Shown piece by piece: positions 37,491 to 45,539 of a DNA stretch of 64,000 nucleotides. The notes under the pieces are model-generated. The model made no database searches. It saw only the letters and a list, made by a program, of their open reading frames with translations, and was not told where the DNA came from. This DNA is from CAWKOH01 sp963851245 (GTDB lineage Bacteria; Actinomycetota; Acidimicrobiia; Acidimicrobiales; Palsa-688). The stretch lies in the NCBI GenBank assembly GCA_963851245.1, contig CAWKOH010000012.1, positions 186,001 to 250,000 of the forward strand, written 5' to 3'. Position 1 is the first letter of the stretch. Each line of letters begins with the position of its first letter. The translations under genes and the position numbers were made by a program.

Positions 37491-38749
37491 TAGTGCCTCA
37501 CATCGGTGTAGGTGACCGTCACCTCTTGATGCAGGAGCCGATCCACCGCTTGCAGCTCGTCGTAGTCCTTGGCCGACCCGACGACTGCGACGATGTGGTT
37601 GCGGGAACCGTCGCGCCAGTCCAGGTCGGCACCGGGCCCCTGGTGCACGCTGATGGTGTCCACTCCCGGCCAGTCGCTCACCCGGTTGATGCCTTCGATC
37701 GTGGCTACTGTCGCCGAGACCGGCGGCGGTTGCAGGAAAAACCGGTACCCGATCGATTCCGTGGCAACCGGGCCCTCGATCCGGATGTCCTCTCCGAGGG
37801 CGACCCGCAGGGTCAGCTCCACGAGGTGGATCCCGGCTGCCCGCTGCAGCATCTCGGGTACGCCGCCGCCGACCCGGCCGTTCACCTCGATGATCCGAGG
37901 ACCGTCAGGTGTGAACTTGATTTCCGTGTGGCAGCATCCGGTGCGAACCCCGATAGCCTCGAACGCCGCGTTGGCCAGGCTGAGGACCGCCGCCTCCTCG
38001 TCGTGCTCCAGGGCGGCGGGGATGAAGAAGCCGGTCTCGCGGAAGTTCTCGGCGAGGGGAAAGCGGCCGGTCAGGGCCAGATGGCTGATCACCCCGCCCG
38101 CCACGAGGCTCTCGACCGAGACGTAGCCGGCGAAGGGACCGCTGTCGCGGGCCGGATCGTCGGGTATGAACCCTTCGAGGACCATGTCGGGGCGGCCCGG
38201 ACCCAGTGCCTGCAGCAGTTTGGCCAACTGGGGCCGGTCGGCAGCCAGGAAGGTGTAGCGGCTGCCCTGTGCCGACCTCGGCTTCAGGATCGCCGGCCAG
38301 CCGACTTCGGCCTCTCGGGCAGCCAGGTCCTCTTCCGCTTCGGTGGGCGCCACGACCTGAAGAGGGGGCATGACCAGCCCGCTCTCGGCCAGTACCTGCC
38401 GCTGGCGGGCCTTGTCGATCAGGGCCTCGGCTACAGCCGGGCTATGGAAGTCAAGCCCCAGGGCCTCGGCCAGACGGGCATATTCGACCATGCCCGCATC
38501 CAGGAGGGTGACTATGGCGTCGGGCTTCTCCGGGGACAGGGCATCCGCCATATCTTGGACAGTCATGCCGTCCACGGCCACCACCGGCCCGAAGCGATTG
38601 AGAAGATCCAACATCTGCTTCATCTCAGGCACGGACGTGTCGATCAACCAGAGCAGGTCGCAGAGCCCTGCGGCCGCCTCCGCAACCTGCATCACGGGTA
38701 CGCAGCGGGGCCCGTAGGCCACGGCCACCAGGGGCGAGGTTCTGTTCAA
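37490..38749 (-). CDS. ATP-grasp domain ligase
   Basis: An approximately 419-residue ATP-grasp enzyme of the carboxylate-amine/thiol ligase type. It has an N-terminal Rossmann-like part (TSPLVAVAYGPRCVPVMQ), then LIDKARQRQVLAESGLVMPP, the ATP-binding segment GWPAILKPRSAQGSRYTFL (about residues 155-175) and the Mg2+ motif IIEVNGRVGGG (about 293). A C-terminal domain follows. TTG 38749 is preferred because GAGG stands five bases upstream; TTG 38782 is in frame but unsupported. It overlaps the MetA-like gene. Such proteins join amino acids or peptides in natural-product pathways; substrate unknown. Confidence 0.82.
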   Translation of the reverse strand: MNRTSPLVAVAYGPRCVPVMQVAEAAAGLCDLLWLIDTSVPEMKQMLDLLNRFGPVVAVDGMTVQDMADALSPEKPDAIVTLLDAGMVEYARLAEALGLDFHSPAVAEALIDKARQRQVLAESGLVMPPLQVVAPTEAEEDLAAREAEVGWPAILKPRSAQGSRYTFLAADRPQLAKLLQALGPGRPDMVLEGFIPDDPARDSGPFAGYVSVESLVAGGVISHLALTGRFPLAENFRETGFFIPAALEHDEEAAVLSLANAAFEAIGVRTGCCHTEIKFTPDGPRIIEVNGRVGGGVPEMLQRAAGIHLVELTLRVALGEDIRIEGPVATESIGYRFFLQPPPVSATVATIEGINRVSDWPGVDTISVHQGPGADLDWRDGSRNHIVAVVGSAKDYDELQAVDRLLHQEVTVTYTDVRH

Positions 38750-38849
38750 TTGTGCCTCAGTTGTTCCTGCGTTGGACCCCAAAACATATCCCGATGTTAC
38801 CGTCTGAATCGGGCCCTCTCCGACGGGCTGACCTGCTGTTTAGGCCGGT
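38750..38849. promoter_or_regulatory. Divergent intergenic region with inverted repeat
   Basis: CCCGAT (38790-38795) and ATCGGG (38808-38813) form a symmetrical element between the ATP-grasp gene and the luciferase-like gene. The same region shares TATCCCGATG (38787-38796) with the divergent region before the AMP-ligase gene (43029-43038). Confidence 0.35.
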
Positions 38850-40085
38850 ATGGCGGCGAGGGCGCCCAAAGGGGCTAGCAAGGACACGGAAGGGATGAGC
38901 GGCGTGCCATTAGAGATCATTGGAATGGTCGGTACGAGGGAAGCCTCGGAGATCAAGGGACCGCTGGTGGACGGCCCAGTAGTGGATTGGTTGGACGGTC
39001 CCGTGGTCGATCCCGACCACCTCACGGCCATGGCCAAGGCTCACGACGACGGCGGGTTCGACCGCGTCCTGATCGGCTACGGCGCAGTCGGGCCCGATGG
39101 CTGGGCGGTAGCGTCGTCGGTTCTCAACGCGACCAAGCACCTGAAGGTCATGATTGCCCATCGCCCGGGTGTCACACAGCCACTGGCGTTGGCTCGAAGC
39201 GCCGCCACGCTCGATCTTCTTACCGGTGGCGGCCGCGTCGGCATACACTTCATAACCGGGGGCGACGAACAGGACCAGAAGCGCGACGGCGACTTCATCG
39301 CTCACGACGTCCGCTACCGGCGTACCGGCGAGATGATGCAAATCATGCGCCGGCTGTGGTCCGAGGACAAGCCGTTCGACTTCGACGGCGAGTTCTACAA
39401 GTACGAGGAGGCCTTCATCTCGGTCAAGCCCGCCACTCCGGAGGGGATAAGGCTCTTCTTCGGTGGCGCCTCCCCGCCCGCCATTGAGGTCGGAGCCGCG
39501 CAAGCGGACGTCTACGCCTTCTGGGGCGAGCCACGCGATGCGGTCGCCGAGCGGATGGCGACCATCGAAGCCGCCGCCGACCGCTACGGGCGGAGGCTCA
39601 ACTACAGCATCTCCTTCCGGCCCATCATGGCCGACACCGAGACAGAGGCGTGGGAGAAGGCCGAGTGGATCGCGCAGACCACGGCTGATCGCATTGCCCT
39701 GGCCAAGGAGCGGATGGCCGGCCACAAGGACAGCTACGCCGGGCTGGGCGGCAGCAAGAACGCCACCTTCTCCGTTGACCGCAAGACCAGCGGGACCAGC
39801 TCGGTCGGGCGCAAGCGGTTGATCGAGATGTCGAGTGGCGGCGACGTGTGCGACGAGCGGCTCTACATGAAGATCGCCAACCTCACGGGGGCTGCGGGTA
39901 ACTCCACAGCGCTAGTCGGTACTCCCGAGCAAGTGTCCGAGGCCATGCTCCGCTATTACGACATGGGCATCACCAGGCTGGTGCTGAAGGGATTCGACCC
40001 GCTCGAAGATGTCATCGACATGGGTAAGCGGCTGCTGCCGCTGCTGCGCGAAGGCGCCGAGCAGCGCGACCTGACCCGGGTCTGA
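38850..40085 (+). CDS. LLM-class flavin- or F420-dependent monooxygenase
   Basis: A 411-residue luciferase-like TIM-barrel oxidoreductase resembling alkanesulfonate/dimethylsulfone monooxygenases (SsuD/SfnG). Features include FDRVLIGYGAVGPDGWAVAS, LKVMIAHRPGVTQPLALARSAATLDLLTGGRV-like strands, IHFITGGDEQDQKRDGD and VGTPEQVSEAMLRYYDMGITRLVLKGFDP near the end. Whether it uses FMNH2 or F420 cannot be decided from sequence by eye. ATG 38850 is the longest start; ATG 38895, just after GGAAGGG, is equally plausible. The D-aminoacylase gene follows after 20 bases, probably in one operon. Confidence 0.88.
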   Translation: MAARAPKGASKDTEGMSGVPLEIIGMVGTREASEIKGPLVDGPVVDWLDGPVVDPDHLTAMAKAHDDGGFDRVLIGYGAVGPDGWAVASSVLNATKHLKVMIAHRPGVTQPLALARSAATLDLLTGGGRVGIHFITGGDEQDQKRDGDFIAHDVRYRRTGEMMQIMRRLWSEDKPFDFDGEFYKYEEAFISVKPATPEGIRLFFGGASPPAIEVGAAQADVYAFWGEPRDAVAERMATIEAAADRYGRRLNYSISFRPIMADTETEAWEKAEWIAQTTADRIALAKERMAGHKDSYAGLGGSKNATFSVDRKTSGTSSVGRKRLIEMSSGGDVCDERLYMKIANLTGAAGNSTALVGTPEQVSEAMLRYYDMGITRLVLKGFDPLEDVIDMGKRLLPLLREGAEQRDLTRV

Positions 40086-40105
40086 GACGTGGTCGTGCAG
40101 TTGCC

Positions 40106-41858
40106 ATGACGGCTGACCTCGTTGTCCGTGGCGGGACTCTGGTCGACGGGACCGGGGGGCCACCGCGTCAGGCTGACCTCGCGGTGGCGGGCGACCGCGT
40201 CGTGGCGGTGGGCGAAGACGTCGGCCGCGGCCACCGCGAGATCGACGCTACCGGCCTGTTGGTCACCCCCGGCTTCGTGGACCCGCACACCCACTACGAC
40301 GGCCAGGCCACCTGGGATCCCTTCCTCGCCCCGTCGTCGCACCACGGCGTGACCACGGTCGCCATGGGCAACTGTGGCGTCGGGTTCGCCCCGGTCGAAC
40401 CGGAGCGTCACGATTGGCTCATAGCCATGATGGAGGGCGTCGAGGACATCCCCGGTACGGCGCTGCACGAAGGGCTCAAGTGGGACTGGAACTCCTTCCC
40501 CGAGTACCTGGATGCCTTGGAGCGCCAGCCCCGGACCATCGACGTCGGAACCCATTTTCCTCACGCCGCCCTACGGGCGTTTGTCATGGGCGACCGGGGC
40601 GCCGACCCCAATGCCCACCCCGATGCGGACGAGTTGCACCAGATGGCCCATCTGCTCGGGGCCGGCCTGGATGCCGGCGCACTTGGTGTCTCCACGTCGC
40701 GTACGGAAATGCACCGAACCAGCGCAGGGGAGAACCTGGGCACCCTCCGGACGCGAAGCCCGGAATTGTCGGCCCTCGCCAACGTCCTTCGTGACAGAGG
40801 GACGGGAGTTTTCCAGTTCATCTCCGACTGCTATCGAACGACCAACGACTCCTTCGCCCAGTCGGAGTTCGAGCTGATCTCCGAGTTCGCCCGGACCAGC
40901 CAGCGGCCGGTCAGCTACACCGTGCAGCAGGACATCGGCGCCCCGGAGCGGTGGCGGGACTTGATCCGCCTGGCGACCGAGCTTCGGGCCGAGGGCCTCG
41001 ATGTCAAGACGCAGGTCGCGCCGAGGCCGATCGGCGTCCTGTTCGGGCTCCAAGGGTCCGCCAACGTTTTCACGCCGACACGCGCCTATAAGAAAATCGC
41101 CGATCTTCCGCTGCCAGAGAGAATCGAGGCCCTCCGGGACCCCGACCGCCGGCGAAAGAGTAATTGACGGCCACCGAGCCTTGACTGTCGGTCCGGACGC
41201 CTTCCAGGGTTACCGGTTCTTCGCCCGCTTCGACCAGATGTTCGTGCTCGGAGATCCCGTCGACTACGACTTCGACTCCAGTCGATCGCTTGCCGTTCTG
41301 GCGCAGCAAGCGGGGGTGGATCCGCGCGAGTACGCGTATGACATTCAGCTTCAGCGGGACGGACGCCAGCTCATCTACAACCCCCTCTTCAACTTCGCCC
41401 ACGGCAACCTGGACGCGGTGCGCGAGATGATCACCTCACCGGTGTCGATGTTCGGGCTGTCCGACGCCGGCGCCCATTGCGGTCAGATCTGCGACGGCAG
41501 CATGACCACAACCTACCTGTCGATGTGGGCTCGTGACCGGCGTGACCGGGATGGTTTGCCTATCGAAGCCGTTGTTCAGCAGATCGCCCGCCGTCCGGCC
41601 GAGCACCTCGGATGGCTGGACCGGGGCATCATCGCGCCGGGTTACCTGGCCGACCTGAACATCATCGACCTCGACGAGCTCGGCTGCGCCCCCCCCGAGA
41701 TCGTCGCGGACCTGCCTGCGGGCGGGCGCCGGCTCCTACAGAAGTCGAAGGGGTATCGCTGGACGGTCAAGAGGGGGACCATCACGTTCGAGGACGGAGC
41801 GCCGACGGGAGCCCTTCCCGGCTTGCTTCTCCGCGGCACCCAACCTTCCCCCCACTGA
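40106..41858 (+). CDS. N-acyl-D-amino-acid deacylase family amidohydrolase (apparent frameshift)
   Basis: An amidohydrolase of about 583 residues that removes acyl groups from D-amino acids or related amides at a metal centre. The N-terminus has VVRGGTLVDGTGGPP and the metal-binding HTHYDGQ (about residue 61). After DPDRR at about 41145 the first frame meets TGA 41165-41167, while homology continues in another frame: RVIDGHRALTVGPDAF, RFFARFDQMFVLGDP, SDAGAHCGQICDG and the C-terminal DLNIIDLDELG. A single-base change at about 41140-41155 explains this. It lies 20 bases after the luciferase-like gene. Without the join the protein would lack its C-terminal active-site Asp segment. Confidence 0.85.
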
Positions 41859-41873
41859 CCGAGGGGCGTTTAC

Positions 41874-42344
41874 TTAATCCCCGGCTCGCCGGGCTATAGC
41901 CAGGCGCATGAGGTACAGGACGGCTGAGACGGAGAAGAGGATGGCCGTGACCAATAGCCAATGGGTCAGGTAAGCGGCTTCGGAAACTCCCGAAACGGCG
42001 GCGTAGTAGCTGTGCTTCATCTGGGCGATCAACGGGAAGGCGATGATCAGCAGGACGCCCGAGATGAATACCGGCACCCGCAGATGGTTGATCCACGGAA
42101 CCTCGGGACGACGTCGTGGGGACCGTCTACCCGAGATCTTCTGGGCCAGGCGGTCCGCCCACGTGTAGATGGGCCAACCGATGAAGTCGTGCAATAGGAG
42201 CGCCGCGGCGAAGATGACGACGGTGACAGCCAGCTCGCCCTGGTCCTTGATCCGGATCAGCGCGTAGGCGGCTAGCGCGAAACAGGCCAGCATGAGGAGC
42301 AGGTGGAGGGGGTGTGCGCCGTAGCGCTTGCGTATCCATCTCAC
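41874..42344 (-). CDS. Four-helix membrane protein, partner of the molybdopterin protein
   Basis: A 156-residue membrane protein with four predicted helices (about residues 12-30, 36-55, 83-104 and 121-143). HPLHLLLMLACFALAAYAL and a HDFIGWPIYTWADRL loop are prominent. GTG 42344 overlaps the stop of the upstream gene (GTGA) and follows GGAGG, so it is translationally coupled to the molybdopterin protein. No family with known function is recognised; it might be a membrane electron-transfer or anchor subunit, but no clear haem ligand pattern is evident. Confidence 0.7.
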   Translation of the reverse strand: MRWIRKRYGAHPLHLLLMLACFALAAYALIRIKDQGELAVTVVIFAAALLLHDFIGWPIYTWADRLAQKISGRRSPRRRPEVPWINHLRVPVFISGVLLIIAFPLIAQMKHSYYAAVSGVSEAAYLTHWLLVTAILFSVSAVLYLMRLAIARRAGD

Positions 42345-42994
42345 GGCCCCTCCTCCGATCGTGCTTCCTCGAAAGTGATCCGGCTCATCCACTTCTTGTT
42401 GTGTTCGCCCGGCGCGGCGGGGATCATGACCCGGGCCGGGTAGCCGTGATCGAGGGAGAGGTCGGCCCCGTTCACTTTCAAAGCCACCATCGATTCGCTG
42501 GCACCGACCTGGCTCCCGGTGAGGACGACCCCGCTGCCATCGAGGGCCTCCAGGGTCGCGGGCCCATAGCTGGCGACACCGGCTTTGCGAGCCAGATCGG
42601 CAAGGCGCACACCGGTCCAGCGCTGTGTAGTGGACCAGCCTTCGGTGCACGCGATGGGAAGATCAGCGGCGATCTGGGGTAAGGCGAGCAACTCGTCGCG
42701 GGTCAGGCTGAGTGTGTCGGTGCCCACGAGCTCCAGGGTCCACGCCGGCCCGGTCCGATCGGGACCGATTCCTGCCTCGGCAGCGGTGTGGTTGACGGGG
42801 AAGTGGTTGGGATCGTTGCCAGCCTTGGGGTCGTACGCGGCGTACGAGAGCAGCCCGGTGATGAACTCGATGGGAATGCCGATCAACAGGACCAGCCCGA
42901 ACACCGACGTCAGCCACGGGCCGCGGATCGGGCTGCGCCAACGACTCTTCAATCCCGCTACTCGGACCGCCCCGATGCGGTCAGCTGCTTTCAC
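42341..42994 (-). CDS. Shortened molybdopterin-dependent oxidoreductase (sulfite-oxidase fold)
   Basis: A 217-residue protein. Residues 21-56 (SPIRGPWLTSVFGLVLLIG, TGLLSYAAYDP) match the N-terminal membrane helix of a larger actinobacterial molybdopterin oxidoreductase. From about residue 66, FPVNHTAAEAGI, DELLALPQ and PIACTEGW (Cys116, the Mo ligand) match its catalytic domain. The several helices and linker, about 200 residues or more, that separate these in relatives are missing, in frame, at about 42795-42815. The catalytic domain itself looks whole, so function as a one-helix-anchored enzyme is conceivable. GTG 42994. Confidence 0.75.
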   Translation of the reverse strand: MKAADRIGAVRVAGLKSRWRSPIRGPWLTSVFGLVLLIGIPIEFITGLLSYAAYDPKAGNDPNHFPVNHTAAEAGIGPDRTGPAWTLELVGTDTLSLTRDELLALPQIAADLPIACTEGWSTTQRWTGVRLADLARKAGVASYGPATLEALDGSGVVLTGSQVGASESMVALKVNGADLSLDHGYPARVMIPAAPGEHNKKWMSRITFEEARSEEGP

Positions 42995-43175
42995 TGCTCC
43001 CCTTCAACGCCCGTAATCAGGTCAATCGTATCCCGATGGCTCGGCGGTCTATACGCGGCCATACAGGGCCGCCTAGTAGGCTCCGGCGAAAGACCAGAGG
43101 ACCAAGTAAGGCGAGGATTCATCCGGTGGTGGCATTGGGGTTGGTTGTTCGCGGGGAACGGATCGGGGCTGGGCG

Positions 43176-44760
43176 TTGACATCTAACGGCGTCCTGGGAG
43201 GCATCCTGGGGCAGGCGGACCGTGATCCGGACCACCCTGCGGTGAAGGACCCGACCCGCGACCTGAGCTACCGCGAACTGCGGGAACAGGCAGAACGAGT
43301 GGCCAAGGGCCTCGCGAGCCGGGGCGTGGGGGAGGGCGATCGGGTGGCGATCTACCTGCCGAACTCCGTGGAGTTTGTCATCACCGCCCTGGCCAGCCTT
43401 TGGGTCGGGGCCATATTCGTGCCTTTGTCCGTAACCGATCCTGACGCCCGCCTATCCGTGATGCTCGACGACTGCGAGCCCGCGCTCATCATCGTCCCGG
43501 CTGCGGGGCCTGACCCGGTTGCGTCGCTGTCCCGTTTCGAGTGCGTCACCGTCGCCGATCTGGCCACGGAGGAACCTGAGTCGCCCCTGCTGCCCTCCAC
43601 TGGTAGTGACGCGTATTCGATCTACACCTCAGGCACGACCGGCACGCCCAAAGGCGTCCTCATCGGCAACGACGCCTTCGAGGTGGCAGTCGCGAACACG
43701 GTGGCTGCACTCGGACTCGACCGTCGCACCCGCTCCCTCTGCGTGTCACCGATCCATTTCGACGGCTCCTTCTTGACCGTCTTCCCCACCCTGTTTGCCG
43801 GCGGTTCCGTCGTGATGCAGCCCGCGCGCCGCTCTCATACATCCCAGGAAGTTCTTCAACATGGTGGAGGCGGAGTCCATCACCTACACAGGTTTCTCGC
43901 CCACCTACCTGCGGATGCTTCTCGCCAGCCCGCAGTTCTCGAAGCTGGCCGGCACCAGGCTACGAATCATCGCCCTCGGAGGTGAAGCGGCTTCGCTGGC
44001 GGACGTCGAGACGGCGTGGCGGGCCGCGCCCGAACTCGAGGTGTGGAACCGCTACGGTCCGACAGAGACCACCATCGCGGTCACCCACATCAAGTTGACG
44101 CCGGAGCTCACGGCCGACGGCACTGTTCCGCTCGGTGGTCCACACCCGGGCGTGGACTTCTACCTGGTGGATGAGGGCGGCGATCTGATCGAGGCCCCGG
44201 ACACTGTCGGCGAGCTGTATATCGGGGGGGCGCAGCTAATGACCGGCTACTGGCGGGCCCCCGAGCTCACCGCCGAGGTTCTGCGGAAGGATGTGGTCCC
44301 GGGCACGCCCGTGTATCGCACCGGGGACCTCATGTACCGGGACGACACGGGCAACTACGTATACGTGGCGCGAGCTGATCGGGTCGTCAAGCGCAGCGGA
44401 ATGCGGATATCCCTGGTCGAGATTGGCGAGGCCATGCGCAAGCTGCCCGGTGTGGCGTCAGTGGCCTGCGTCAGCTTCGATGCCGGCGATCAGCTCGGCA
44501 TCGCCGCCTTCGTGGTCCCCGAAGGAGAAGTCACCTCGATGGAGCTGCGCCGGGCCTGTCGGGAGTGGATGTCGGACACGATGCTGCCAGACCGGGTCGA
44601 GCTGGTTGACGAGCTTCCCCTCACGGCGTCGAGCAAGCTGGACGAGAGGAAGCTGCTGGCCGACGCCGGGCTGGCGGAGTACCGACCGGTCCAGCGGAGC
44701 GGTAGCGCGGATGGGTCCAGCCCTCCGAGCCAGGAGGAGTCCCGGGTTGGGGGCAGCTGA
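43176..44760 (+). CDS. AMP-forming acyl/amino-acid adenylating enzyme (apparent frameshift)
   Basis: An acyl-activating enzyme of about 528 residues (ANL superfamily) that adenylates a carboxylic acid and loads it on a carrier protein. The P-loop YTSGTTGTPKGV is at about residue 150, GGEAAS and NRYGPTETT (about 290) follow, then GDLMYRDDTGNYVYVARADRV (about 387) and the catalytic Lys in TASSKLDERKL. Near 43820-43831, within CCCGCGCGCCGC, the frame changes between VVMQP and FFNMVEAES. TTG 43176. It is followed by PPTase, carrier-protein and hydrolase genes, so it probably charges that carrier protein; amino acid versus fatty acid cannot be told. Confidence 0.87.
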
Positions 44761-45181
44761 GGACCTTGAGGTGCGGGTCGGGACCGACGTTCAGTCGATA
44801 GAAGAGGTCGCCGCGAGCATCGTCCGCTTCGGGGAGACCTATGTTCGCCGCCTCTACACCGACCACGAGATCGATTGTTCCGGGGGCACCGGTCCCGACG
44901 CGGCGCCGGGTTTGGCCGCCCGCTTCGCCGCCAAGGAGGCCACCATCAAGGCACTTCGTTTGAACGACGAGTTCCCGGGATGGACCGCGATCGAGGTGCG
45001 ACGGCGGCCGGGCGGCTGGTGTGAGCTCGAACTTCACCGGGAGGCCAAGCGGATGGCCGAGCGCGCCGGAGCCAGGCAGCTTTCGCTGAGCATGAGTCAC
45101 GGCGCCGGCATCGCCACGGCGACGGTCGTGGGCCTCTTCGTCCGGGGCCATCCGGCCCCGACGCCCAAATCAGGCGGCTGA
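44747..45181 (+). CDS. AcpS-type 4'-phosphopantetheinyl transferase
   Basis: A 144-residue transferase that adds the phosphopantetheine arm of CoA to a carrier-protein Ser. The two signature parts are VGTDVQSIEEVAASI (Asp for Mg2+, about residue 14) and ARFAAKEATIKAL (Glu/Lys, about 61-73); LSMSHGAGIATATVV closes the fold. TTG 44747 has AGGAGG nine bases upstream, inside the 3' end of the ligase gene, so translation is coupled. The small acyl carrier protein gene converges from the other side, six bases or fewer apart in effect (overlapping 3' ends). It is most likely dedicated to that carrier. Confidence 0.85.
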   Translation: MGAAEDLEVRVGTDVQSIEEVAASIVRFGETYVRRLYTDHEIDCSGGTGPDAAPGLAARFAAKEATIKALRLNDEFPGWTAIEVRRRPGGWCELELHREAKRMAERAGARQLSLSMSHGAGIATATVVGLFVRGHPAPTPKSGG

Positions 45182-45430
45182 CTCCTCCAGCAGCGTCTCG
45201 ATGGTGTCGCGGATGGCCGCCAGGGTCTGGAAGGTGCTGCGGCGGAGAAGCTCCTCGGGGAACTCGATGTCGTAGACGTCCTCGAGAGCCAGCATGACGT
45301 TCACGTTGGCATGAGAGGTCATGCCGGCGTCGAAGAGGTCGTCGTCCTCTGTCAGGGTGGCCACGTCCACCGGGAGCTTCCCGTTGTCGGCCACTATCTG
45401 GCGTATCTCGTCCGTCATGTTGTCCGTCAT
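45170..45430 (-). CDS. Acyl carrier protein
   Basis: An 86-residue acidic helical carrier protein. The phosphopantetheine Ser lies in DLFDAGMTSHANVNVMLAL (about residue 39), with the helix II pattern LEDVYDIEFPEELL. The motif GMTS, instead of the usual DSL, is seen in specialised carriers of EPS or amino-acid pathways. ATG 45430 follows AGGAG at eight bases. Its 3' end overlaps that of the phosphopantetheinyl transferase by 12 bases. The hydrolase gene follows the same strand upstream (ends 45540), so the order hydrolase then carrier forms one transcript. Confidence 0.9.
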   Translation of the reverse strand: MTDNMTDEIRQIVADNGKLPVDVATLTEDDDLFDAGMTSHANVNVMLALEDVYDIEFPEELLRRSTFQTLAAIRDTIETLLEESAA

Positions 45431-45539
45431 CAGTGGTCTCCTGCGAAGTCTTGGTGTTGACACCGGTTGGCCCGACGCGTGCGCCTTCCGTAATCTCGAT
45501 GGCTCTGTGGAAAACGGGTCGGTATCTCTGTGGAGTAAG

